A stretch of DNA of 64,000 nt. It comes from JBGPTF01 sp041490445. GTDB lineage: Bacteria > Acidobacteriota > Terriglobia > Acidiferrales > UBA7541. The translations under genes were made by a program, and so were the position numbers. The notes below the pieces were generated by a model. The model did no database searches. It saw nothing but the letters and a program-made list of their open reading frames with translations, and was not told the origin of the DNA. The stretch is taken from assembly GCA_041490445.1 (NCBI GenBank), contig JBGPTF010000001.1, positions 186,001 to 250,000 on the forward strand, read 5' to 3'. This document shows, piece after piece, positions 7,228 through 14,876 of the stretch; position 1 is the stretch's first letter, and every line of letters starts with the position of its first letter.

Positions 7228-7908
7228 ATGCAATTTCTCCGGCAGGGTTTCACCATCCTCGTCGCACTCCTTCTGGCCGTGCCTGGGTGGGGCGCTTCGA
7301 GCGCCATCGGCACTGTGCAAGAGAGCACGGAGGCAGTGGTTCGGGGCACGCCGCTCGTTCCCGGCACAAGGATTTTCAGCGATGACCGGATTGCGGTTGG
7401 CGAGCGTGGCGGTGCGATGATCACGCTCGCGGGTGGCGGGCAGATTCAGTTGCTGGAAAACACGGAAGTCCAGATTCGCCGGGCATCCGCCGCGCAGGGA
7501 CTGCAGATTGCCATCGATCGCGGCATTACTCGTTTCCGCGGCACGGAGCGGACGCCGATCGAGGCCGTGCTGGCGGATGCCACAATCCGCACGGCGAATG
7601 GTCCCGCGGGTGGAGGCTACGTCTCGGTCGTCAGCCCCACGTCAGCGGTGATTGGCGCCGAAAAAGGCGCGCTTCTCGTCACGACGGAACACGACGGATC
7701 CACCATCACCGTTCCGGAAGGCAGTGCGGTGACGGTGCGCACGGCGCCGGAGGACGATTCCAAACACACGACTGTAAAAAAGAGGAGAGCCGCCCTGATC
7801 ATCATCCTCGGCGCGATCATCGTCGGCGGAGCAGCGGCTGCGGCGATTGCTGCGAACCAATCGTCCCGCTCGCAGGATAAAGGCGCTCTGAGCCCCTTCA
7901 AGCCATAG
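7228..7908 (+). CDS. Exported FecR-like protein with C-terminal membrane anchor (copy 2)
   Basis: A 226-aa protein with AGGAGG 8 nt before its ATG. It has a signal peptide (to about residue 23), a FecR-like middle (GTPLVPGTRIFSDDRI, then GGGQIQLLENTEVQIR, then SPTSAVIGAEKGALLV) and a basic KKRRAALIIIL stretch leading into a C-terminal transmembrane helix. The order of elements matches the 4296-4955 protein on the opposite strand, so the two are probably diverged paralogues about 2.3 kb apart. It probably anchors in the inner membrane with the FecR-like domain outside the cytoplasm. No cognate sigma factor is adjacent; the ECF gene at 9306 belongs to a different unit. Confidence 0.8.
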   Translation: MQFLRQGFTILVALLLAVPGWGASSAIGTVQESTEAVVRGTPLVPGTRIFSDDRIAVGERGGAMITLAGGGQIQLLENTEVQIRRASAAQGLQIAIDRGITRFRGTERTPIEAVLADATIRTANGPAGGGYVSVVSPTSAVIGAEKGALLVTTEHDGSTITVPEGSAVTVRTAPEDDSKHTTVKKRRAALIIILGAIIVGGAAAAAIAANQSSRSQDKGALSPFKP

Positions 7909-7929
7909 CGCAGAACTTTGAAAAGACAG

Positions 7930-7969
7930 AGGCGCCCCGGGTGAACAGAACCGGGTCGCCTTTTTGCTT
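7930..7969 (+). terminator. Rho-independent terminator after FecR-like copy 2
   Basis: An AGGCG-CCCGG arm starting at 7930 pairs with CCGGG-CGCCT (7951-7961) around a loop of about 10 nt and is followed by a TTTTT run, starting 21 nt after the stop codon. Confidence 0.8.
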
Positions 7970-7993
7970 TTGGGGCGTTTGATTTCTCGCGAA

Positions 7994-8575
7994 CTACTTT
8001 TCCACCGTCGCGCTCAAGTCCAGCATCAGCGAGTGGCCGCTGACTGGATCGGTGGCGATGGTTACCTGGATTTTTTGTCCATCACGCACGGCCAACTCGA
8101 AGGAATTTCGAAACTGCCGGACGATGGGCGCGCTGCTGAGGGCCGGCTGCCCCGGGGCCCATTCGGCCGCTTTCGCATCCTGCCCAATCGAATAGACCGA
8201 TGAGCGCTCAACCGAGCAGGAAAGTTTGAAACGGCCATCCTCGAGCGTCCTCGCCGAGCAGTCGATGTTGGTCCCGACATCCATATACTGAGTGCTTGGA
8301 GCTCCTTCTTTGGACGACCCCGTCACGACGGGCACGCGCACGCCCATCCGCAACTGCGTAGGTGGTTCGCGCCGCTGTCCCGAAGTCACGCGAATGACGT
8401 AGGGCAGGTTGGAAATTTTCGCGCCGCCGTCATACTCGCTCAGAACTACATCCAGTTTGAGAACCGTCAAGGGGCCGGCTTCTTCGTCCGGCTTCGCTTT
8501 CTCTTGCGCGCGCGAAACGCCCGAGAACAAGAGGATCATCGTCATCAGTCCCGCGAATGTGCGAATGGCTTTCAT
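7994..8575 (-). CDS. Secreted protein of unknown function in an ECF sigma unit
   Basis: A 193-aa protein. ATG 8575 is chosen because GGAGGAG lies 6-7 nt upstream and a signal peptide follows at once (hydrophobic stretch, then SRAQ near residue 23). A longer frame extends to 9076 but is antisense-like and arginine-rich. The body is predicted beta-rich (LTVLKLDVVLSEYDG, YVIRVTSGQ, DGRFKLSCSVERSSVY). I do not recognise a named domain. It is third in a minus-strand group after the ECF sigma factor and anti-sigma genes, so it may be a target or a periplasmic partner of that system. Confidence 0.7.
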   Translation of the reverse strand: MKAIRTFAGLMTMILLFSGVSRAQEKAKPDEEAGPLTVLKLDVVLSEYDGGAKISNLPYVIRVTSGQRREPPTQLRMGVRVPVVTGSSKEGAPSTQYMDVGTNIDCSARTLEDGRFKLSCSVERSSVYSIGQDAKAAEWAPGQPALSSAPIVRQFRNSFELAVRDGQKIQVTIATDPVSGHSLMLDLSATVEK

Positions 8576-8649
8576 CGTTGGCTCCTCCAGCTTTAGCTTC
8601 GAATCCACTCCCTCTTCCCATGACAAGACTCCGGCCGCCCCTGGCCGGT

Positions 8650-9336
8650 TCAGTGAGGGTTGCTTTCTTCTGCAGCATTCTGTTCGCCGGACAGGAGGGG
8701 AATTTCGAGCGGAGCGATTTGCAGTTCGTTCACGCCCAGTTCGGCGCGGGATTTTTCGGCTGCGGCGACGAGCTGTCGCCCATCGACGCTGCCCTGATTG
8801 ACCGCGGCGGCAAGACGCACGACGGCATTCCATTCGCCGGGTGGAACGAGAACCTGCAACCCTGCGACAGATTCGCGAGCCTGTTGCCTGTTCGGGCGCG
8901 ACATCCGCGGAGACGCTGCTCTTTCGGCGCGCAGCGGCAGGGCCTCTGAAGGGCTTGCAGACCTCGTTGTCGCAACCGGGGGTGCTTTCTGTGGCGGGGC
9001 CGAGGTCGCACGCGGCCTCAGCCAGAGCGCGAGCACGGCAGCCGCCGCCAGCGTACCTGCAGCCAGAGGCATCCACCGCGCGAATGGCCAGGAAGCGGGC
9101 GCCGGCGATTCCGCAATCCTTGCGCGCACCCGCGCAGCCAAATCGGGTGAGGGCTGGACGCTCACGCTGGCGGCGACGCCCCGATCAATCGCACCGGTGA
9201 GCGCCTTCACTCGCTCGAATTCGGCGCGGCATTGCACGCACACCTCGACATGTGCTCGCAATTCCCGACCGCGTTCCGGCGAGAGGCCGCCAAGCGCGGC
9301 GGGGATCATCCACTCCTGGTAGCGTTCACAAAGCAT
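8650..9336 (-). CDS. Zinc-finger anti-sigma factor (transmembrane)
   Basis: A 228-aa protein from ATG 9336. The N-terminus carries the anti-sigma zinc-finger signature: H-x3-C-x2-C in HVEVCVQC near residues 28-35, with an upstream Cys3. A transmembrane helix lies near residues 87-105 (PLAAGTLAAAAVLALWL). A proline- and serine-rich periplasmic region follows. This plan fits a membrane anti-sigma that holds the ECF sigma factor until an envelope signal arrives. It overlaps the sigma gene by 31 bp, a typical sigma/anti-sigma pairing. The signal cannot be read from the sequence. Confidence 0.85.
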   Translation of the reverse strand: MLCERYQEWMIPAALGGLSPERGRELRAHVEVCVQCRAEFERVKALTGAIDRGVAASVSVQPSPDLAARVRARIAESPAPASWPFARWMPLAAGTLAAAAVLALWLRPRATSAPPQKAPPVATTRSASPSEALPLRAERAASPRMSRPNRQQARESVAGLQVLVPPGEWNAVVRLAAAVNQGSVDGRQLVAAAEKSRAELGVNELQIAPLEIPLLSGEQNAAEESNPH

Positions 9337-9914
9337 CGCAACTCCTCCGCCAAACGCTTGCGGGCGAGGAACAGCCGGGACTTCACGGTTCCTTCCGGCA
9401 CCTGCAACAGTCCGGCGACCTCGTGCGTGTCGTGCCCTTCGATCGCAGCGAGGACCACCACGATCCGCAGCTTTTCCGGAAGCTCGTCCACCGCCGCGGC
9501 CAGATGGCGCTCGAATTCTCGTGAAGCCGCCAGGTCTTCGGCAGTCGCGACGGGCGGCGAATCGAAGGAGGCCAACTCGTGCCGCTCGCGCCGACCCCGG
9601 GAGCGAATCCGGTCGAGCGCGAGCCGCCAGGCCGTGCGCACCAGCCAGGCGCGAAATCGTTCGCGATCGCGCAGACGGTGGAAACTGCGGTAAGCGCGCA
9701 GCAGCGCATCCTGCGCGACGTCTTCGGCTTCCGCGTGATTTCGCAGCACGCCCATGGCAACGCGAAAGGCCAGCGTGGGGCAATCCGCCAGCCGCTGCTC
9801 AAACTCCCGTTCGAGCGACGCCTCCAAAGTCACGAGGCTTCCCGGAAGATTGTCCGCCAGAGCATCCATCGCCGCCCTATTCTGCAAGACGCCGCCCATG
9901 AATTTCCGGTTCAC
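9306..9914 (-). CDS. ECF-type RNA polymerase sigma factor
   Basis: A 202-aa sigma factor with region 2 (HAEAEDVAQDALLRAYRSF, then FRAWLVRTAWRLALDRIR) and region 4 (LPEKLRIVVVLAAIEGHDTHEVAGLL, then VPEGTVKSRLFLARKRL) and no region 1 or 3, as expected for group IV. The start is uncertain: GTG 9914, ATG 9899 or ATG 9869 are all in frame, and AGGG before 9869 is the best ribosome site. It is followed by its anti-sigma gene and then an exported protein. A conserved -35/-10 pair recognised by this sigma could not be identified by eye. Confidence 0.85.
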   Translation of the reverse strand: MNRKFMGGVLQNRAAMDALADNLPGSLVTLEASLEREFEQRLADCPTLAFRVAMGVLRNHAEAEDVAQDALLRAYRSFHRLRDRERFRAWLVRTAWRLALDRIRSRGRRERHELASFDSPPVATAEDLAASREFERHLAAAVDELPEKLRIVVVLAAIEGHDTHEVAGLLQVPEGTVKSRLFLARKRLAEELRCFVNATRSG

Positions 9915-9947
9915 TGGTTTGGTTTGTCGCCGGCAGACTCTTTCACT

Positions 9948-10313
9948 TTACAGATCGAGCTTTTCAAGCAGAGGGATGAGGTTGGAATCGTCCACAAAAA
10001 AATCTTGGCGGGCGGAGGACAGGATCTCGACCTCGTCGAAGGCCTGAAACAGCCGCATCTTTGCAATCGCGTACTCCTCCGTTCCGCTCATGGCCCTGCC
10101 CGCCGCCCGCCCCCATCGCTCGACGGCGTCGCGGCGCACAAAGATGCGAACGGGGAACATAGCTTTTCGATCGGCGGAGACGAGGTAGACGTATTCCTTT
10201 CCGGCATGGAGTCCGCGGCGGGACGACTGCATCTCGTGGAACTGATACTGGTACACGTAGCCGCTGGCGGCTGAATAACTCTTGATCCGGCGGAGAACCT
10301 CCGATTTCGCCAT
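9948..10313 (-). CDS. Hypothetical protein, about 121 aa
   Basis: The frame from ATG 10313 encodes a soluble, basic protein (MAKSEVLRRIKSY, then SAASGYVYQYQFHEMQSSRR, then EYVYLVSADRKAMFPVRIFV). It is followed by an acidic C-terminal region. A longer frame reaches 10451, but that extension is low in normal codon use. The gene sits upstream of the ECF sigma gene on the same strand with a 33-bp gap, so the two may be co-transcribed. No domain is recognised. Confidence 0.6.
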   Translation of the reverse strand: MAKSEVLRRIKSYSAASGYVYQYQFHEMQSSRRGLHAGKEYVYLVSADRKAMFPVRIFVRRDAVERWGRAAGRAMSGTEEYAIAKMRLFQAFDEVEILSSARQDFFVDDSNLIPLLEKLDL

Positions 10314-10641
10314 GCCGGGATTATTTGGCCGAGGGGCATCGCTGTCAACTGCGGCTACGAATGAAGAACCCGCGCTCCATGAATAACCCACGAGAAGAAA
10401 GTGGTGCCGAGAAGGGCTGGCATTCCCGAAATGTGTTCCAGACTGAAACAATGATGTCGTCTCCTTCGCATGCAGGTGGCGTATGCCTATTTGAGGGAGT
10501 TCTACACCCCCAGAGGACGATCCTCTCTAAGTGGCGTCGCCAAATAGACTTGCGCTTCCCGCGCGCGGCGAGGATGCCCACTTCGGCCTTGGATGCGAGC
10601 GCAACCAGAATGGAACAACAGTTGCCATCCGATCCGATGAG
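10314..10641. other. Intergenic stretch between divergent genes
   Basis: Nothing convincing is seen here. The open frame of the lipoprotein gene extends back to GTG 10531 without a ribosome site, and the minus-strand frame 10345-10695 has no family features. Confidence 0.4.
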
Positions 10642-12975
10642 ATGGGGAGCAAAGGAGAATCGGCAAATCGGCGTAGCAGAAGAATAGCGCGTCACGGATT
10701 CATTTTTGTTGCGGTGTGGGCCAGCGCAATCTTCTGGGAGGGATGCGGGAGCACGGGCGGGACTTCGCCGCCGCCACCACCGCCTCCGCCGGTCACGATT
10801 ACGGTGAGCGTTCTGCCGGGGAGCGCCTCGTTGTTCCTAGGACAAACGCAAACGTTTTCCGCGACAGTGACGGGAACGTCCAACACGTCCGTCACCTGGA
10901 GCGTGAACGGGATCGCCGGAGGAAACGCCGCCGTGGGGACGATCTCGACCACGGGCCAGTATGCGGCCCCGCAAATCCTCCCTTCGCCAGCCAGCGTGAC
11001 CGTCCGCGCGACCAGCCAGGCGGATCCATTGGCAAGCGGCTCGTCTGCCGCCTCGCTCAAGAGCGACGTCATCGTGAACGTTTCACCCAACTCCGCAACG
11101 CTGCCGGCTGGCTCAACCCAGACTTTTTCCGCCATAGTTACGGGCTCCGGCAATCCGAACCCCTCCGTCGCCTGGAGCGTCAACGGCATCGGCGGAGGGA
11201 ACGCGACCGTCGGCACAATCACGAGCACCGGCGCGGACGCGGCGATGTACACCGCTCCCGGAACGCCACCTTCGCCGCCGGCCATCATGGTGACGGCGAC
11301 AAGCGTGGCGGACCCTTCGCGCGCTGCTTCCGCCAGCCTCACAATTCAGTGCGGCGCCCCGAACGGAATCTCACCGGCATCGGCCAGCGTCGCGCTGGCA
11401 CAAACCCAACCCTTCGTGGCCACGCTGTGCGTCCCGCCGGGCACCGCCATCCTCTGGGAGGTGAACGGAATCACCGGCGGAAATTCCAGCCTGGGTACGG
11501 TCACGAATACCAACGGAAATGCGGCGACCTACACGGCGCCGGCAAGCCCGCCGCCCACTAACCCGGTGACGGTGCGCGCCACGAGCCAGACCATACCGCC
11601 GCAATCGGTATCCGCAGCGGTGACGGTGGTGAGCCAAGTAGCGGTTTCGATCTCGCCGAGCTCCGCCACGGTGCCGGTGAGCCACCGCGCCAGCTTCAAG
11701 GCGACGGTGACGAATGCACCGACCACCGCGGTCCAATGGACCGTGAACGGAATACCTAACGGCAATTCAGTGGCCGGTCAGATCTGCCTTCCGGGCTCGA
11801 ATCCGTGCGCGGCTCCGGCGGCGCCGATTTCTGGCAGCGTGGACTACCTCGCGCCGGCCTCACCGCCGGCGCAAAACCCCGTCGCACTCGTGGCGACCAG
11901 CCTGGCGGACCCGACCCGAACCGCCAGCGCGGCGGTAACGGTCGTTCCCCCCTTGCAAGTCTCCGTCAGCATTTCACCGCCCTATGCCTTCCTCGCACCG
12001 GGAGGAAAGCCCGGAAGCACGCAATTGTTTACCGCGTCCCTCACGGGCACGACGAACCAAGCCGTTTTGTGGACGGTCGCAAGCGCGGTTGCGGGGCAGG
12101 GCTGTTCCGGCGCGGCGTGCGGCACCGTCGGCGCCGATGGGCTTTACACGGCGCCCGCTTCTGCGCCCTCGCCCAACGCGATCGCCGTCACCGCGACGAG
12201 CCAGGAGGATTCCATGCAGTCGGCGACCGCGGTGGTCGCCCTCACCAGCGGTCCGGCAATCGAAACCGTCCTTCCCTCCAGCGTGATGGCGGGAGCCGCC
12301 GGAAGCTTCACGCTCGCCGTCGCCGGCCTGAACTTTGTGCCCGGCATCGGCAGTTCCGCTTCCTTCCTCTCGATCAATGGAATCCCGCGCACCACGACGT
12401 GTCCGAGCGCCACGCGCTGCAATACCGCGCTCTCGCCGGGCGATGTGAGTGCGGCGGGCACGCTGCGCTTGCAGGTGCAGAACCCGGGCTCTCCCGGGGC
12501 GCTGTCCAATCCTGTGCCTCTGGTGGTGGTTCCCTTCACGACGAACGAAGACGTGATCCCTCTCTCCAGTGCGCAGCCCTCGGCCTCCGGAAAAGACGTG
12601 ATCGTGGTCGAGCCGACAAACGCCGGAGCCACCTCCTCTTCGATTAACGTCGACTTTATCGGATTCGTCACGGGCGGCAACTCCTGCAGCGCGCAGGGGT
12701 CGCCCTTGTTTCTTACGCGACCCGCGTCCGGCTCCGCCACGTTCAGCCTGTGCGTCCACGGCAACGGCCTGGACCCTTCCTTCACCTACGAATTCAGCGG
12801 GCCATCCCCCAACGACATGTTCGTCACCGCCACATCGCTTGCCGGCCTCTTCCCCAACTTGATGCAACTCGACGTGACGATCACGAGCGCCACGCTGCCC
12901 GGCCCGCGCACGCTCTTCCTCACGACGCCGGCGAACGACAAAACGGCTGCTTCCGGAATGCTGGAGGTGAAATGA
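10642..12975 (+). CDS. Lipoprotein-like exported protein with tandem Ig-like repeats
   Basis: About 777 aa from ATG 10642; GTG 10531 would add 37 residues, and neither start has a strong ribosome site. A hydrophobic export segment ends at a lipobox-like cysteine (FWEGC), followed by a poly-proline linker. At least five tandem repeats of about 90 residues follow, each with S-P-x-S-A, then T-Q-x-F-x-A-x-V-T, then W-x-V-N-G-I, then a G-x-x-Y-x-A-P stretch and V-x-V-x-A-T-S. This is a bacterial Ig-like (Big) fold. An IPT-like segment (PSSVMAGAAGSFTLAVAGLNF) and an unassigned C-terminal domain follow. It probably extends from the outer membrane for adhesion or as a scaffold. It overlaps the next gene (ATGA). 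Confidence 0.75.
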   Translation: MGSKGESANRRSRRIARHGFIFVAVWASAIFWEGCGSTGGTSPPPPPPPPVTITVSVLPGSASLFLGQTQTFSATVTGTSNTSVTWSVNGIAGGNAAVGTISTTGQYAAPQILPSPASVTVRATSQADPLASGSSAASLKSDVIVNVSPNSATLPAGSTQTFSAIVTGSGNPNPSVAWSVNGIGGGNATVGTITSTGADAAMYTAPGTPPSPPAIMVTATSVADPSRAASASLTIQCGAPNGISPASASVALAQTQPFVATLCVPPGTAILWEVNGITGGNSSLGTVTNTNGNAATYTAPASPPPTNPVTVRATSQTIPPQSVSAAVTVVSQVAVSISPSSATVPVSHRASFKATVTNAPTTAVQWTVNGIPNGNSVAGQICLPGSNPCAAPAAPISGSVDYLAPASPPAQNPVALVATSLADPTRTASAAVTVVPPLQVSVSISPPYAFLAPGGKPGSTQLFTASLTGTTNQAVLWTVASAVAGQGCSGAACGTVGADGLYTAPASAPSPNAIAVTATSQEDSMQSATAVVALTSGPAIETVLPSSVMAGAAGSFTLAVAGLNFVPGIGSSASFLSINGIPRTTTCPSATRCNTALSPGDVSAAGTLRLQVQNPGSPGALSNPVPLVVVPFTTNEDVIPLSSAQPSASGKDVIVVEPTNAGATSSSINVDFIGFVTGGNSCSAQGSPLFLTRPASGSATFSLCVHGNGLDPSFTYEFSGPSPNDMFVTATSLAGLFPNLMQLDVTITSATLPGPRTLFLTTPANDKTAASGMLEVK

Positions 12976-13532
12976 TGCAGCGCAAGGCGCATCTCGTTGT
13001 GCTGACGATTCTCCTGGCCGCCGTGGCGAGCGCCCGCGCCACCACCCTGGCGCGGCTTACGATCGAACAGATGACCGCAGCGGCGCCGGTGGTGGCGCGC
13101 GCGCGCTGCGTGGCCAGCGAAGCGCACTGGGACGCAGGCGAACTCTGGACGCACACAACGTTCGAGGTGATCGAGGTCTGGAAAGGGCAGGCGCCGCAAA
13201 CCATCGTCGTCCGCCTGATCGGCGGCCGCGCTGGAAACATCATTTCTTCCGTTCCGGAGGTGCCGCAGTTCCAACCGGGCGAAGACGTGGTGCTGTTCCT
13301 CGAACCCGCGCCCGCGGGGGAATTCACGGTCACGAGCTGGGCGCAGGGCGCATTTCGAATCCGCCGGGACCCGCGCTCGGGTGCAGAGCGCGTGACGCAG
13401 GATTCTGCCGGTCTGCCGGTCTTCGATCCGGCGACGCGGCAGTTCCGCGCCGGAGGGATGCGCGACGCACTGCTCGAACGCCTCCGCGCGCGCGTCGAAG
13501 CGGCCCTCGGTCTCCCCGGAGGAAAACGATGA
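12972..13532 (+). CDS. Exported protein of unknown function, 186 aa
   Basis: Start ATG 12972 overlaps the upstream stop by 4 bp and follows GGAGGTGA. The N-terminus is a signal peptide (KAHLVVLTILLAAVASARA). The body contains APVVARARCV, then TFEVIEVWKGQ, then VRLIGGRAGN and FQPGEDVVLFLEP. These look like a compact beta domain with a conserved IEVWKG segment, which I associate with uncharacterised acidobacterial exported proteins. Its stop overlaps the metalloprotease start (ATGA 13529-13532), so the three genes are translationally coupled. A chaperone or inhibitor role for the protease is speculation. Confidence 0.75.
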   Translation: MMQRKAHLVVLTILLAAVASARATTLARLTIEQMTAAAPVVARARCVASEAHWDAGELWTHTTFEVIEVWKGQAPQTIVVRLIGGRAGNIISSVPEVPQFQPGEDVVLFLEPAPAGEFTVTSWAQGAFRIRRDPRSGAERVTQDSAGLPVFDPATRQFRAGGMRDALLERLRARVEAALGLPGGKR

Positions 13533-14743
13533 AGCAATTTTATGTTGTTTGCCTGGCTGTCCTCTTCCTCGGGGAAGGATTCTTCTCGGCAACGGCGCAT
13601 GGATATGTCGTCGCGCACACGGTTCCGAATGCAGGCGGCTGCCCGCAGATGAACCGTCAGGACTTCTCCTCGCCAGTGCGCCGGCAGTGGAGCACGTCAC
13701 TGCCCGGCGCTTCCGCCCTGCTCACGACCGCCACCCCGGGCTCTGCCGCGCAGGCCGACGAAGTCGAAGGGGCGATTGTGAAAGCGTACGGCATTTGGAC
13801 CGGCGTGACGGGAACAACCGTGAATGCGGCCACCAATCCGAATGCACTTGCCCCCCTCACCCGCACGACCGTGTCAAACGCCTGCACCAATGATTCGGGG
13901 GCAAATGTAGACGGGTTGCATTCCATCTGCTTCAACGAATCGAGCGGCGCGTTTGCGACCGGGGTTCTGGCCTTCACGCGCACCGTCGTCGCGGCGGCGC
14001 CCGGCGCCACCGCCGGGCAGGCGGGGCCGGCGGCCTTTGCCGGCCAGATTCTCGACGCCGATATCCTCTTCCGGAACGACGGCCAAGCGACGTTTGCCAC
14101 GCCGGGCGCGCTCGCGACACCGCAGGGCCGGGGCGCCTACGACCTGGAATCGCTGCTCGCGCACGAGCTCGGCCACCTCTTCGGCCTCGAACACTCCGGC
14201 ATCTGGCGGGCGATGATGTTTCCGTTTGCGCCCCCTCCCGGAGAATCCCTCGGCAGCCGGGCGACGCCGCAGACGCCCGATGCGCCGCTGGCTGACGACG
14301 ACCGGACCGGGCTGCGCTCGCTCTACCCTGATCCCTCCGACACAGTCCATGTGGGTTCCATCAGCGGCCGTATCCTCCCCGCCAACCCCTTTTCCTTGGC
14401 GCTCGAGCCCTTCCCGTCAAATGGCCAATCGGTTGCCGGGATTTTCGGCGCCGAGGTCGTGGCGCTCGATGCGGATACGGGTGCTGTGGTCGCCGGGGCG
14501 CTGGGCGGCTGGTCGTGCAACGCGAACACGCCGCCCACGCGCTTCGACGGCTCGTATCGGATTGATCGGCTGCCGGTGGGAAGGAACTACAAGATCTACG
14601 CAGAGCCCCTCAACGGCCTGGCGCAGCCGGGAGATTTTGCCACCGCCACCGGAGCCCTGTGCCGCGCGGACGTAACGCCCGCCTGCGTCAGCCCCGCGGT
14701 CAACACCCATTTCAGCGTGCGGGTTCGTCCGCCTTCTCCCTAG
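13529..14743 (+). CDS. Secreted matrixin-like (M10) zinc metalloprotease
   Basis: A 404-aa protein with a signal peptide (to about residue 24, HG-YVVAH). The metzincin zinc site AHELGHLFGLEH (HExxHxxxxxH) lies near residues 212-223, with a following methionine segment (MMFPF) as the Met-turn. Before it, VEGAIVKAYGIWTG is the usual helix of matrixins. The C-terminal 130 residues (VGSISGRIL, then GSYRIDRLPVGRNYKIYAEP) look like a carboxypeptidase-regulatory or Ig-like domain. It should cut proteins outside the cell or in the periplasm. It is the last gene of a coupled three-gene secretion unit and is convergent with the pilin operon. Confidence 0.85.
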   Translation: MKQFYVVCLAVLFLGEGFFSATAHGYVVAHTVPNAGGCPQMNRQDFSSPVRRQWSTSLPGASALLTTATPGSAAQADEVEGAIVKAYGIWTGVTGTTVNAATNPNALAPLTRTTVSNACTNDSGANVDGLHSICFNESSGAFATGVLAFTRTVVAAAPGATAGQAGPAAFAGQILDADILFRNDGQATFATPGALATPQGRGAYDLESLLAHELGHLFGLEHSGIWRAMMFPFAPPPGESLGSRATPQTPDAPLADDDRTGLRSLYPDPSDTVHVGSISGRILPANPFSLALEPFPSNGQSVAGIFGAEVVALDADTGAVVAGALGGWSCNANTPPTRFDGSYRIDRLPVGRNYKIYAEPLNGLAQPGDFATATGALCRADVTPACVSPAVNTHFSVRVRPPSP

Positions 14744-14876
14744 CGCGCAAGAAGGGCCGGGGCTCGGCGGAGTTAGGCGTGGCGTCCGGGATCGCGGCGT
14801 GAGTGGGCCTGCGGGCGAGTCGAAAAGTCTTCTACCCGCCCAGGGGCAGCGACCTAAATTTCCATTGGCCCGGCTG

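Noticed and set aside
9337..9783. Longer anti-sigma frame up to 9783
   Set aside because: The extension runs through the sigma gene in another frame and lacks the zinc-finger start; ATG 9336 fits the family.
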